DNA of 64,000 nt, from contig NZ_JABEZT010000001.1 of the NCBI RefSeq assembly GCF_013149805.1, positions 310,001 to 374,000 of the forward strand. Direction: 5' to 3'. This document shows positions 1 through 7,473 of this stretch, piece by piece. A model generated the notes under the pieces. That model did not search any database and was not told where the DNA came from. It was given only the letters and a program-made list of their open reading frames with translations. The translations under genes were made by a program, and so were the position numbers. Origin of the DNA: Isoptericola chiayiensis (GTDB lineage Bacteria > Actinomycetota > Actinomycetes > Actinomycetales > Cellulomonadaceae). The stretch's first letter is position 1. Every line of letters begins with the position of its first letter.

Positions 1-1239
1 GGTCCGCGGGTCCTCGCCGCGTCCGGCGTCGGTGCCGGGCGCCGCGGTCCCGGGTGCTGCGGCGTCGTCCGAGCCGGAGCGGTGGGTCCACAGCAGGGTG
101 CCCGGCAGGTCGGCGAACGAGGGTCGCCGTCGCAGCAGCGGCACGTGGTCGTCGGTGCCGAGCTCGGGGAACTTGTCGTGGCCGTGCAGGTACTGGATGA
201 CGGTGTTCAGGACGGCGGCGAGGGGCACGGCGAACAGCGCCCCGATCAGGCCTGCCGCCAGGCTCCCGGCGGCCACCACGAGCACCACGGCGACGGGGTG
301 CAGCGAGACGGCGTGACCCATGAGGAACGGCTGCAGGATGTGGCTCTCGGCCTGCTGGACGAACAGGACGATGCCGAGCATGATCAGCGCCGCGATCCAG
401 CCCTCGGCGACCAGCACCACGGCCGTGGCGATGGCGCCGGTGACGATGGCGCCCAGGATCGGGATGAACGAGCCGACGAAGACGAGGATGCCGATCGGGA
501 TGGCCAGCGCGGGCACGAAGAATGCCGCACCGACACCGATGCCGATCGCGTCGACGAGGGCCACGAGGATCTGGGTGCGCACGTAGGACGACAGGGTGAC
601 CATGCCGCGCCGGCCGGCCTGGTGCACGGTCTCGCGGGCGGCGACCGGCAGCAGGTTGACCACCCAGGTCCAGATGCTGCGGCCGTCCTGCAGGAAGAAG
701 ATCAGGCAGAAGATCGCGATGATGATGCCGACGAGGACGTGCCCGACGGTCGTCGCCGCACCGAGCGCCCCGGTGATGAGCGTGGAGCTCTGGTCGGAGG
801 CCCAGTCCTGGGCCTGCTGGCCGACGTTCTCCAGCGTGGCGGTGTCCAGTCCTAGCGGGCCGTCGGACAGCCAGGCGAGGAACTCCTCGAACCCGGCGAC
901 GGCCTGGTCCCACAGGTCCTGGAACCCGGAGACGATCGACTGCCCGGCGAGGACGATCAGGCCCGTGACGAACGCGATCAGCCCGAGGATCGAGATCGCG
1001 CTCGCCACGCCCCGGTTGACGCCCCAGCGTTGGAGGGTGACGCGCACGGGCCGCAGCAGGACGGTGATGAGCAGGGCGATCGCGACCGGGACCGCGATGG
1101 TCTTGAGCTGACTGAGCAGCCAGACGAGCCCCGCCACGCCGGCGGCGATGAGCAGCAGCCGCCACGACCACGCGGCCGCGCCCCGCACGCTGAGCGGGAC
1201 GGTGTCCGCCCCGCTGATCCGACCCCGCTCGCTGTTCAC
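1..1239 (-). CDS. AI-2E/PerM-family membrane permease (3' end beyond left edge)
   Basis: Reading the minus strand from a GTG at 1239 gives an open frame that runs off the left edge, so at least 413 residues are present and the C-terminus is missing. The product is a multispanning membrane protein with the AI-2E/PerM (YdiK-type) layout: a hydrophobic pair near residues 25-75, a soluble segment around 85-135, and a C-terminal block of close membrane helices. A polar tail rich in Ala, Asp and Gly follows. The family is annotated as exporters of autoinducer-2 or other small solutes, but most members have no tested substrate, so the AI-2 label is by family only. A shorter start is possible, but the GTG lies just upstream of the first hydrophobic segment. 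Confidence 0.85.
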   Translation of the reverse strand, partial: MNSERGRISGADTVPLSVRGAAAWSWRLLLIAAGVAGLVWLLSQLKTIAVPVAIALLITVLLRPVRVTLQRWGVNRGVASAISILGLIAFVTGLIVLAGQSIVSGFQDLWDQAVAGFEEFLAWLSDGPLGLDTATLENVGQQAQDWASDQSSTLITGALGAATTVGHVLVGIIIAIFCLIFFLQDGRSIWTWVVNLLPVAARETVHQAGRRGMVTLSSYVRTQILVALVDAIGIGVGAAFFVPALAIPIGILVFVGSFIPILGAIVTGAIATAVVLVAEGWIAALIMLGIVLFVQQAESHILQPFLMGHAVSLHPVAVVLVVAAGSLAAGLIGALFAVPLAAVLNTVIQYLHGHDKFPELGTDDHVPLLRRRPSFADLPGTLLWTHRSGSDDAAAPGTAAPGTDAGRGEDPRT

Positions 1240-1266
1240 GGGCCCCAGACTAGGGTCCTGGTCAGG

Positions 1267-1884
1267 TCATCGCCCGTCGTCGTGCAGCCGCCGGCGCTGC
1301 GGGTAGGGCGTCTCGCCCCGTTCGAGCATCTCGACGAAGCGCGCGGCGTTGCGCACGCGGGCGTCGTCGGTGCGCAGGGTCACGAGGCGGTGCAGGATCG
1401 CGTACCGGTTGCGTGCCGTGAGCCGGTCCCACGCGGCGGTCGCCCGCGGGCTGTCGGCGAGCACGGCGGCCAGCTCGGGCGGGATCTCGATGGAGGCAGG
1501 GCCGGCGTAGGCGGCGTCCCAGCGGCCGTCCTGCCGGGCGCGGTCGATCTCGGCCTGCCCGCGGGGGCGCATGCGCCCCTGGTCGACGAGCCGGCCCACG
1601 ATCTCGCGGTTGCGCAGGGACCAGGTGCTGCGCGGGCGCCGCGGGCTGAAACGCTGCAGCGTCGTGTCGGCGTCACGGCGTCGTGCCTGACCGTCGATCC
1701 AGCCGCTGCACAGGGCCTCCTCGAGCGCCTCGTCGCGTCGCAGCGTGGTGGGCGCGTCGTCACGCCCCTTGCGGGCGAGCACGAGCCACACGCCGCCGTG
1801 CGCGGAGTCCTCGTGGTCGTCGAGCCAGGATCGCCAGGCTGCGGCGTCGGGGAGCAGGAGGGGGTCGTCCGATGGGGTCGCCAT
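1267..1884 (-). CDS. YdeI/OmpD-associated family protein
   Basis: A 205-residue protein starting at ATG 1884. The N-terminal half has the family pattern: a W-x-x-W-L region, then VWLVLARKG, then a segment ending in LCSGWIDGQ, followed by FSPRRPRSTWS. This matches the YdeI/OmpD-associated ('bacteriocin-protection') family; the C-terminal third carries the usual IPPEL...A...W.. helices. Function is poorly defined; some members are linked to resistance to cationic peptides. The frame stays open upstream to 3738 opposite the antiporter gene, but codon use there is that of a shadow frame, so the ATG at 1884 is preferred. It lies 27 bp downstream of the AI-2E gene start on the same strand and may be transcribed with it. 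Confidence 0.8.
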   Translation of the reverse strand: MATPSDDPLLLPDAAAWRSWLDDHEDSAHGGVWLVLARKGRDDAPTTLRRDEALEEALCSGWIDGQARRRDADTTLQRFSPRRPRSTWSLRNREIVGRLVDQGRMRPRGQAEIDRARQDGRWDAAYAGPASIEIPPELAAVLADSPRATAAWDRLTARNRYAILHRLVTLRTDDARVRNAARFVEMLERGETPYPQRRRLHDDGR

Positions 1885-2004
1885 GCTCCGACCGTACCCA
1901 TCGGCGCCGACACGCCGGGCAGCACGACCCGTCGAACGGGTGCGTCGCCGCTCCCGGACCGGCAGACTTGCCGCGACCGCCGTCGTCGTCCACCGGGAGC
2001 AGCC

Positions 2005-3597
2005 ATGTCGTCGATCGCCCTGTGGGGCGTGATCATCGCCGGCATCGTGGTGCTGACGCCGCTCGCGGACCGGATCCGGGTGCCGCTGCCCGTCCTGCTG
2101 ACGCTGTTCGGGATCCTGCTCCCGCTGATCCCGGGCACGCCCGGGCTTCGCCTCGATCCCGAGCTGGTGCTGCCCGTGGTGCTGCCGCCGCTGCTGTTCG
2201 CCGCGACCCAGCGCTCCACGGCCCGCGAGTTCCGCAGCCAGGCGCGGCCGATCCTCATCACCGCGGTGGGGCTGACGATCGCGTCGGCGGGCGTCGTGGC
2301 GGTGATCGCGCACGCCGCCGGGGCGCCGTGGGCGGTGGCGTGGGTGCTGGGCGCCATCGTCGCTCCCCCGGACCCCGTGGCCGCGACGGCGGTGGCGCGA
2401 CGCCTCCGGCTGCCGGGCCGCGTGGTGACGGTCCTCGAGGGTGAGGGGATGTTCAACGACGCGACGGCCCTGGTGCTGTACCACGTGGCGGTCGCGGCGG
2501 TGGTGGCCGGCAGCGTGACGGCGGCCGAGGTGGGACTCGACCTGCTGCTCGCGGTCGTGGTGGGGATCGCCGTCGGCGCCGCCGGGGGCTGGCTGGGCCA
2601 CCTGCTGCTGGGCCGCATCCGGGTCCCGGCGGCCGAGACGACGGTGACGATCGCGCTGCCCTTCGCCGCCTACCTGGTGGCCGAGGAGCTGCTGGGTTCC
2701 GGCGTGCTCGCCGTCCTGACCCTCGGGCTGTGGCTGCGCTCGGTGTCGCACACGTCGGTGTCCTCCGGCGGCTGGCTGCTGGGCCGCTCGGTGTGGGAGT
2801 ACGCCGACTACCTGATCACGGGGGTGGTGTTCGTCCTCATCGGCTTCGAGCTCACCTCCGTGCTGGACGGCAACCCCGTCGCCGACATCGCCCTGCCGCT
2901 GTCGCTGGCCGTGGTCGCCGCGCTGATCCTGCTGCGGTTCGCCTGGATGTTCCCGGCGGTGTGGTGGCTGGAGCGCGGCATGGCGGACCGTGCGCGCCGC
3001 CAGGGCGTGCCGGAGCACGTGGCCGGGATCGGGGCGTTCACGCAGCGCGAGACCCTGGTGATCTCGTGGGCGGGGATGCGCGGCGTCGTCTCCGTGGCGT
3101 CCGCGCTGGCCCTGCCGCACCTGGTGGCCTCGGGCGAGGAGTTCCCGCAGCGGGACACGGTGGTCTTCGTGGGGCTCGTCGTCGTGCTGGCGACGCTCGT
3201 GCTGCAGGGCCTCACGCTGGCGCCGGTGGTGCGACGTCTCGGCGTGGGCACGACGGCGGACGAGACGGCCGAGGTCGCCGAGCTGCGGGAGCGTGCGACC
3301 CGGGCGGCGCTCGACGCGGTGCTGGCGCGCGGCGACCTGCCCGCGCCGGTGCGGGATGCCGTCGCGCAGCAGTACGAGGGGTACCTCGCGGCCCAGCAGG
3401 CGCTGTCGGAGGCGCGGCAGGCGGGCGGTGACGCCGAGGGCCGGTACGGCGAGCTGGTGGACGAGCTGCTGCGCGACGCCGTGGAGGTCGAGCGGGACGT
3501 GTGCGTCCGGGCGCGCAACGCCGGCGAGGTGAGTCCGCACGTAGCCGACGAGGTGCTGGCGGACGTGGAGGCCCGCGCCGTCCGCGACCTCGACTGA
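2005..3597 (+). CDS. Na+/H+ antiporter, CPA1 (NhaP-like) family
   Basis: A 530-residue polytopic protein. About twelve hydrophobic segments cover residues 1-410, and a soluble, charged C-terminal tail (about 420-530) probably regulates transport. Family motifs are clear: PPDPVAA at residues 121-127, holding the conserved Asp of the ion-binding site, and EGEGMFND at 145-152. It should exchange cytoplasmic Na+ (or K+) for external H+ and so control pH and salt tolerance. ATG 2005 is preceded by a GGGAG ribosome site. The frame is open far upstream (from 1030) but overlaps the YdeI gene there and lacks protein-like sequence, so the ATG is used. A strong hairpin follows the stop. Confidence 0.9.
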   Translation: MSSIALWGVIIAGIVVLTPLADRIRVPLPVLLTLFGILLPLIPGTPGLRLDPELVLPVVLPPLLFAATQRSTAREFRSQARPILITAVGLTIASAGVVAVIAHAAGAPWAVAWVLGAIVAPPDPVAATAVARRLRLPGRVVTVLEGEGMFNDATALVLYHVAVAAVVAGSVTAAEVGLDLLLAVVVGIAVGAAGGWLGHLLLGRIRVPAAETTVTIALPFAAYLVAEELLGSGVLAVLTLGLWLRSVSHTSVSSGGWLLGRSVWEYADYLITGVVFVLIGFELTSVLDGNPVADIALPLSLAVVAALILLRFAWMFPAVWWLERGMADRARRQGVPEHVAGIGAFTQRETLVISWAGMRGVVSVASALALPHLVASGEEFPQRDTVVFVGLVVVLATLVLQGLTLAPVVRRLGVGTTADETAEVAELRERATRAALDAVLARGDLPAPVRDAVAQQYEGYLAAQQALSEARQAGGDAEGRYGELVDELLRDAVEVERDVCVRARNAGEVSPHVADEVLADVEARAVRDLD

Positions 3598-3614
3598 GTC
3601 CAGCACCCCTCGTC

Positions 3615-3642
3615 CCCGAACTGCCGAGGTCGGCAGTTCGGG
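3615..3642 (+). terminator. Hairpin terminator after the antiporter gene
   Basis: A perfect 13-bp inverted repeat with a 2-base spacer: CCCGAACTGCCGA at 3615-3627 pairs with 3630-3642. It begins 18 bp after the antiporter stop codon and has no T-tract, as is common in high-GC actinobacteria. It separates the antiporter transcript from msrA. Confidence 0.75.
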
Positions 3643-3755
3643 ACCCGGGGTTCGTGGGGCGTCGGCACGACGGCGGAACACGCGGCGGCGCGAGATCGTT
3701 GCGCAGGAGCGGGGTCGGCGGACCGGCCCCGCAGGCAACTCCAGGAGGCGACGCG

Positions 3756-4424
3756 ATGTTCGAGAACCTGTTCGGCAGCGGCAAGACGACGATGATCGCG
3801 CCCGAGGACGCGCTGCCCGGCCGTGAGGGCCCCGTGCTGGCCGCGCCCCGGCCGCACACCGTCCTGGGGACCTCGATCGTCGGCCCCTGGGAGCCCGGCA
3901 CCCGCGTGCTCTACCTCGCGATGGGCTGCTTCTGGGGCGCCGAGGAGATCTACTGGCAGGTCCCGGGGGTGGTGAGCACCGCCGTCGGCTACATGGGCGG
4001 CACGACGCCGAACCCCACGTACGAGGAGGTCTGCACGGCGCGGACCGGGCACACCGAGACCGCGATGGTCGCCTACGACCCCGCGAAGGTGTCGGAGGAG
4101 GAGCTGCTGCGCCTCTTCTGGGAGCGGCACGACCCGACCCAGGGCTACCGCCAGGGCAACGACGTCGGCACCCAGTATCGCTCGGGCGTCTACTGGACGA
4201 CCCCGGAGCAGGCGGAGGCGGTGCGCTCCACCGCCGAGCGGTACGCCGAGGTGCTGGCGGCCAAGGGGTACGACCCGATCACCACCGAGATGCGGCCCGC
4301 GGCGGAGGCCGGCCCGTTCTTCTACGCCGAGGACTACCACCAGCAGTACCTGTCCGACGCGAAGAACCCGCACGGTTACCGCTGCCACGCCACGACCGGC
4401 GTGCCGTTCCCCACGGCCGCCTGA
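3756..4424 (+). CDS. msrA: Peptide-methionine (S)-S-oxide reductase MsrA
   Basis: A 222-residue MsrA that reduces the S-epimer of methionine sulfoxide in free or protein-bound methionine. The signature GCFWG lies at residues 57-61, with catalytic Cys58. The family segments GYMGG, YEEVC, GHTE, DPTQ and the late [12 protein letters not shown] all follow in order. It is of the longer actinobacterial type, with an N-terminal extension of about 45 residues before the core. The ATG at 3756 has an AGGAGG ribosome site about 8 bp upstream. No msrB lies nearby. Confidence 0.95.
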   Translation: MFENLFGSGKTTMIAPEDALPGREGPVLAAPRPHTVLGTSIVGPWEPGTRVLYLAMGCFWGAEEIYWQVPGVVSTAVGYMGGTTPNPTYEEVCTARTGHTETAMVAYDPAKVSEEELLRLFWERHDPTQGYRQGNDVGTQYRSGVYWTTPEQAEAVRSTAERYAEVLAAKGYDPITTEMRPAAEAGPFFYAEDYHQQYLSDAKNPHGYRCHATTGVPFPTAA

Positions 4425-4457
4425 GCGATCCCGCCGGCGACCTCTCCCTCATGACGA

Positions 4458-4489
4458 CGGCCCGCCCCTCACGCTCGAGGGGCGGGCCG
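4458..4489. terminator. Bidirectional terminator between msrA and the NmrA-like gene
   Basis: The hairpin CGGCCCGCCCCT (4458-4469) pairs perfectly with 4478-4489 over 12 bp with an 8-base loop. It lies between the convergent genes msrA and the NAD(P)-binding protein gene and can serve both. Confidence 0.75.
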
Positions 4490-4502
4490 TGTCGCGCCGG
4501 CG

Positions 4503-5171
4503 TCAGCTCGCGACGGTGAACCGGCGACGACGGTGCGTCGGGTTCTCCAGCTCGTCGACCAGCGCGGTCGCGAAGTCGGCGCCCGAGATGAACGAGCTGC
4601 CCTCGTCGTCGGCCAGGAGCACGTCACCGCCGGTGCGGTACGTGCCGGTCCTCTCGCCGGGGGCGTAGGCGCCGAACACGGCCGGCGGGCTGAGGTAGAA
4701 CCAGTCGAGGCTCTCCGGCGCGTCCTGCAGGTCGGCGAGGATGTCGGTGAACTCCAGCGCCTCGGCCTTGAACGCGTCCGGGAAGTCGGGGCCGTCGACG
4801 ACGCGCGGGCCGTCCTCGCTGACCTTCAGGGATCCGGCGCCGCCGACGACGGCGAGCCGCGCCTCGTGGGCGGCGGCCCGGTCCGCGATCCGGGCGTAGG
4901 CGGGCCGGACGCGACCGGCCATGTCACCGCGCGGGGAGACGGTCGCGACGACGACGTCGGCGCCCTGCGCGGCGCCGTCCACGGTCGCTTCGTCCAGGAC
5001 CGAGCCGGTGGTGTACCGCACGCCGTCGACGGGCTCGGTGGGCTCGGACCGGCTCAGCGAGGTGACCTCGTGACCGCGCGCGACGGCCTCGCGGACGATG
5101 TGCTCCCCGGCGTACCCGGTGCCTCCGATGACGGTGATGCGTGCCATGACATTCTCGCTCTCTGCCGGCAT
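4503..5171 (-). CDS. NAD(P)-binding NmrA/SDR-like oxidoreductase
   Basis: An atypical short-chain dehydrogenase of the NmrA/NAD(P)H-binding type. The Rossmann motif GGTGYAG sits at the N-terminus and the rest carries a Rossmann sheet pattern (DVVVATVSP, RLAVVGGAGSL, DWFYLSPP). Such proteins act as NAD(P) sensors or small-molecule reductases; no substrate can be read here. Two starts are plausible: ATG 5171, with GGAG 7 bp upstream (222 residues), and ATG 5147 (214 residues), which puts the Gly motif closer to the N-terminus as in most relatives. 5171 is chosen on the ribosome site. The gene is divergent from an HxlR regulator, a pairing usual for quinone- or aldehyde-responsive units. Confidence 0.85.
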   Translation of the reverse strand: MPAESENVMARITVIGGTGYAGEHIVREAVARGHEVTSLSRSEPTEPVDGVRYTTGSVLDEATVDGAAQGADVVVATVSPRGDMAGRVRPAYARIADRAAAHEARLAVVGGAGSLKVSEDGPRVVDGPDFPDAFKAEALEFTDILADLQDAPESLDWFYLSPPAVFGAYAPGERTGTYRTGGDVLLADDEGSSFISGADFATALVDELENPTHRRRRFTVAS

Positions 5172-5174
5172 GTC

Positions 5175-5235
5175 ACTCTCCAAAGGAGAGTAGGTTTCCT
5201 TCGGAGACTATAGGACGTAGGATCGTGGTCCGCAA
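5175..5235. promoter_or_regulatory. Divergent promoter region with HxlR-type palindrome
   Basis: The perfect palindrome ACTCTCC-AAA-GGAGAGT occupies 5175-5191, and a weaker related half (TTTCCTTCGGAGA) follows at 5195-5207. For the minus-strand reductase, TTGCGG (complement of 5230-5235) and TATAGT (complement of 5207-5212) are spaced 17 bp as -35 and -10, placing the palindrome just after the start site. It probably binds the HxlR protein encoded at 5248, which would control both genes. Confidence 0.55.
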
Positions 5236-5247
5236 GGAGGAAGCACC

Positions 5248-5622
5248 GTGACCGAGATCCCGTTCGACCCGTACCTCAAGGCCTGCCCGAGCCGCACGGT
5301 CCTGGACCGCGTCGCCGACCGGTGGACCGTCCTCGTCGTCGGCGCCCTGGCCGACGGCCCGCAACGCTTCTCCGCGCTGGCGCAGCGCGTCGACGGCGTC
5401 TCGCAGAAGATGCTCACCCGGACGCTGCGCGGCCTCGAGCGGGACGGCCTCGTGCAGCGCACGGTGCACGCGGAGGTCCCGCCGCGCGTCGAGTACGAGC
5501 TCACCGCCGCCGGGCACGACGTGCTCGGCCCCCTGCAGGCTCTCGAACGCTGGACCCTGGACCACTCCGCCGACGTGCTCGCCGCCCGCGAGGCCTACGA
5601 CACGGCGCACGCCACCTCCTGA
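5248..5622 (+). CDS. HxlR-family winged-helix transcriptional regulator
   Basis: A 124-residue single-domain regulator. The N-terminal Cys (KACPSRTVLD) and the segment DRWTVLVVGALADGPQRF, then the recognition region VDGVSQKMLTRTLRGLERDG, are diagnostic of HxlR proteins, which bind palindromes as dimers and often sense electrophiles through the N-terminal Cys. The GTG start at 5248 has an AAGGAGG ribosome site. It is divergent from the NmrA-like reductase and is most likely its repressor; a palindrome in the shared promoter fits this. Confidence 0.93.
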   Translation: MTEIPFDPYLKACPSRTVLDRVADRWTVLVVGALADGPQRFSALAQRVDGVSQKMLTRTLRGLERDGLVQRTVHAEVPPRVEYELTAAGHDVLGPLQALERWTLDHSADVLAAREAYDTAHATS

Positions 5623-5715
5623 GATCTCCCCAGGTATCTGACGGCCCCGCCCCCGTCAGCCCCGCCACCCCCGCGTCTTCGGGCAGATGTCGGTAGCCAC
5701 TGGGAAGATCGAGGG

Positions 5716-7266
5716 GTGCTGCTCGCCGAGCTGGTCACCACGCACGCCGCGGTCGCCGCGACGCGCTCCCGCCTGCGCAAGCGCCAGCTGCTGGCCGAGG
5801 CGCTGCGGTCGGCCGCTCCCCCGGCGGAGGCCGTGTCGGACGACCCGGACGCCGACGAGATCGAGATCGTCGCGTCGTACCTGTCCGGCCGCCCGCGGCA
5901 ACGCCGCACGGGGATCGGTTGGCGCAACCTGGCCGACCTGCCGCCTGCGGCGGAGGTCGCCACGCTGACGCCCGTCGAGGTCGACGCGGCCCTGGCCGCG
6001 ATGCAGGCGCTCGCGGGCACGGGCTCCCACACGGCACGCACGTACGCCTTCACCGAGCTGTTCTCCCGGGCCACGGCCGACGAGCAGCAGTTCCTGTCCG
6101 GGCTGCTGCGCGAGGAGCTGCGCCAGGGCGCCTCGGACTCGCTGCTGCTCGACGCGATCGCCGAAGCGGCCGACGTCCCCGGGCGGTCCGTGCGCCGGGC
6201 CGCGATGTTCAGCGCGCTGTCCGGGCCGATCGCCCGCGCCGCACTGACCGGCGGCGCCGGGGCGCTGGAGTCCTTCACGCTGCGGGTCGGCCGCCCGGTG
6301 CGGCCCATGCTGGCCTCGTCCGCGCCCGACGTCTCCACGGCCGTGGACAAGTTCGGCGACGCCGCGGTCGCCGCCGACACCAAGCTCGACGGCATCCGCG
6401 TCCAGGTGCACGTGGCCGGTGACGACGTCGCGGTGTTTACCCGGTCGCTCGACGACATCACCGACCGCCTCCCGGAGGTCGTGGCGCTGGCCCGCTCCCT
6501 GGAGGTGGAGGCCGCCGTGCTCGACGGCGAGGCCCTCGCCCTGGACGACGCCGGACGGCCCCGGCCGTTCCAGGAGACGGCGTCGCGCACCGGCACCCAC
6601 GACGCCGAACCCGGCGCCCTCCCCCTCACCGTCCGCTTCTTCGACCTGCTGCACCTCGACGGCACGGACCTGATCGACGCACCGGCGCGCGAGCGCCTGG
6701 CAGCGCTCGACCGGGCGGTCCCCGCGGAGGCCGTCGTCCCTCGCCTGGTCGACGCCGATGCGGCGGCGCTGGCGGAGTTCTTCGAGCGGGTCGTCGCCGC
6801 CGGGCACGAGGGGGTCGTCGTCAAGGACCTCGACGCGCCCTACGCGGCCGGCAAGCGCGGGTCCGCGTGGGTCAAGGTCAAGCCGCGCCACACCCTGGAC
6901 CTGGTGGTGCTGGCCGTCGAGCGGGGATCGGGGCGGCGCAGCGGCTGGCTGTCGAACATCCACCTCGGCGCGCGGGACCCCGCCGGGGACGGGTTCGTGA
7001 TGTTGGGCAAGACGTTCAAGGGCATGACGGACGAGATGCTCGCCTGGCAGACCGAGCGCTTCACCGAGCTCGCCGAAGGGTCCACCGACGGCTACGTCGT
7101 CCACGTGCGGCCCGAGCAGGTCGTCGAGATCGCGTTCGACGGCGTCCAGCGCTCCACCCGCTACCCCGGCGGCGTCGCGCTGCGGTTCGCCCGCGTGCTG
7201 CGCTACCGGGACGACAAGACGGCCGCCGAGGCCGACACGATCGACGCATTGCGGGGACTCCTCTAG
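5716..7266 (+). CDS. ATP-dependent DNA ligase (LigB-like)
   Basis: A 516-residue ATP-dependent ligase that seals DNA nicks through a lysyl-AMP intermediate. The adenylation motif TKLDGIRVQ gives the catalytic Lys at residue 223; motif IIIa/IV (VRFFDLLHLDG, GHEGVVVKDLDAPYAAGKRG) and motif V (WVKVKP) follow, then an OB-fold domain with SNIHLGARD. The N-terminal 200 residues form the DNA-binding helical domain typical of the LigB type in actinobacteria. No LigD polymerase or nuclease domain and no Ku gene is near, so it is not a standard NHEJ ligase. The GTG start at 5716 follows a GAGGG ribosome site. Downstream G+C drops sharply, marking an insertion boundary. Confidence 0.93.
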   Translation: MLLAELVTTHAAVAATRSRLRKRQLLAEALRSAAPPAEAVSDDPDADEIEIVASYLSGRPRQRRTGIGWRNLADLPPAAEVATLTPVEVDAALAAMQALAGTGSHTARTYAFTELFSRATADEQQFLSGLLREELRQGASDSLLLDAIAEAADVPGRSVRRAAMFSALSGPIARAALTGGAGALESFTLRVGRPVRPMLASSAPDVSTAVDKFGDAAVAADTKLDGIRVQVHVAGDDVAVFTRSLDDITDRLPEVVALARSLEVEAAVLDGEALALDDAGRPRPFQETASRTGTHDAEPGALPLTVRFFDLLHLDGTDLIDAPARERLAALDRAVPAEAVVPRLVDADAAALAEFFERVVAAGHEGVVVKDLDAPYAAGKRGSAWVKVKPRHTLDLVVLAVERGSGRRSGWLSNIHLGARDPAGDGFVMLGKTFKGMTDEMLAWQTERFTELAEGSTDGYVVHVRPEQVVEIAFDGVQRSTRYPGGVALRFARVLRYRDDKTAAEADTIDALRGLL

Positions 7267-7404
7267 CGTGGTGGGTGACACTCCGTGGCCAACCCTCCCC
7301 GGCCGGGCACATGAAACCTTGGGGCTACTGCAGCCCAGCAAGAGATCTACGTCTCACGGATCCCATCAAACGGATTGGATCCGCCCTATAGACATCATCC
7401 TCAA

Positions 7405-7460
7405 GTTGGGCCAATCTGAGACGGGGCCCTCCCCAACGTCGAGGAAAGAACGGGCCCAAC
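7405..7460 (+). promoter_or_regulatory. Leader with two alternative hairpins before the AAA-TOPRIM gene
   Basis: In the 207-bp low-GC gap before the defence-like gene, GTTGGGCC (7405-7412) can pair over 8 bp with GGCCCAAC (7453-7460), or its first six bases can pair with CCCAAC at 7432-7437. The two pairings exclude each other. The distal arm ends 2 bases before the GGAGGAGG ribosome site (7463-7470), so the choice could affect access to it. No firm promoter was identified here. Confidence 0.35.
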
Positions 7461-7473
7461 TCCGGAGGAGGAG

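Noticed and set aside
1267-3738. An 823-residue minus-strand frame covering the antiporter gene
   Set aside because: Only its last 205 codons look like a protein (YdeI-like); the rest is the complement of the antiporter gene and is His/Arg/Gln-rich shadow sequence.
7267-7473. An attachment site or flanking direct repeat for the low-GC insert
   Set aside because: No tRNA, integrase or matching repeats at both ends (about 7290 and 9200) could be found by eye.
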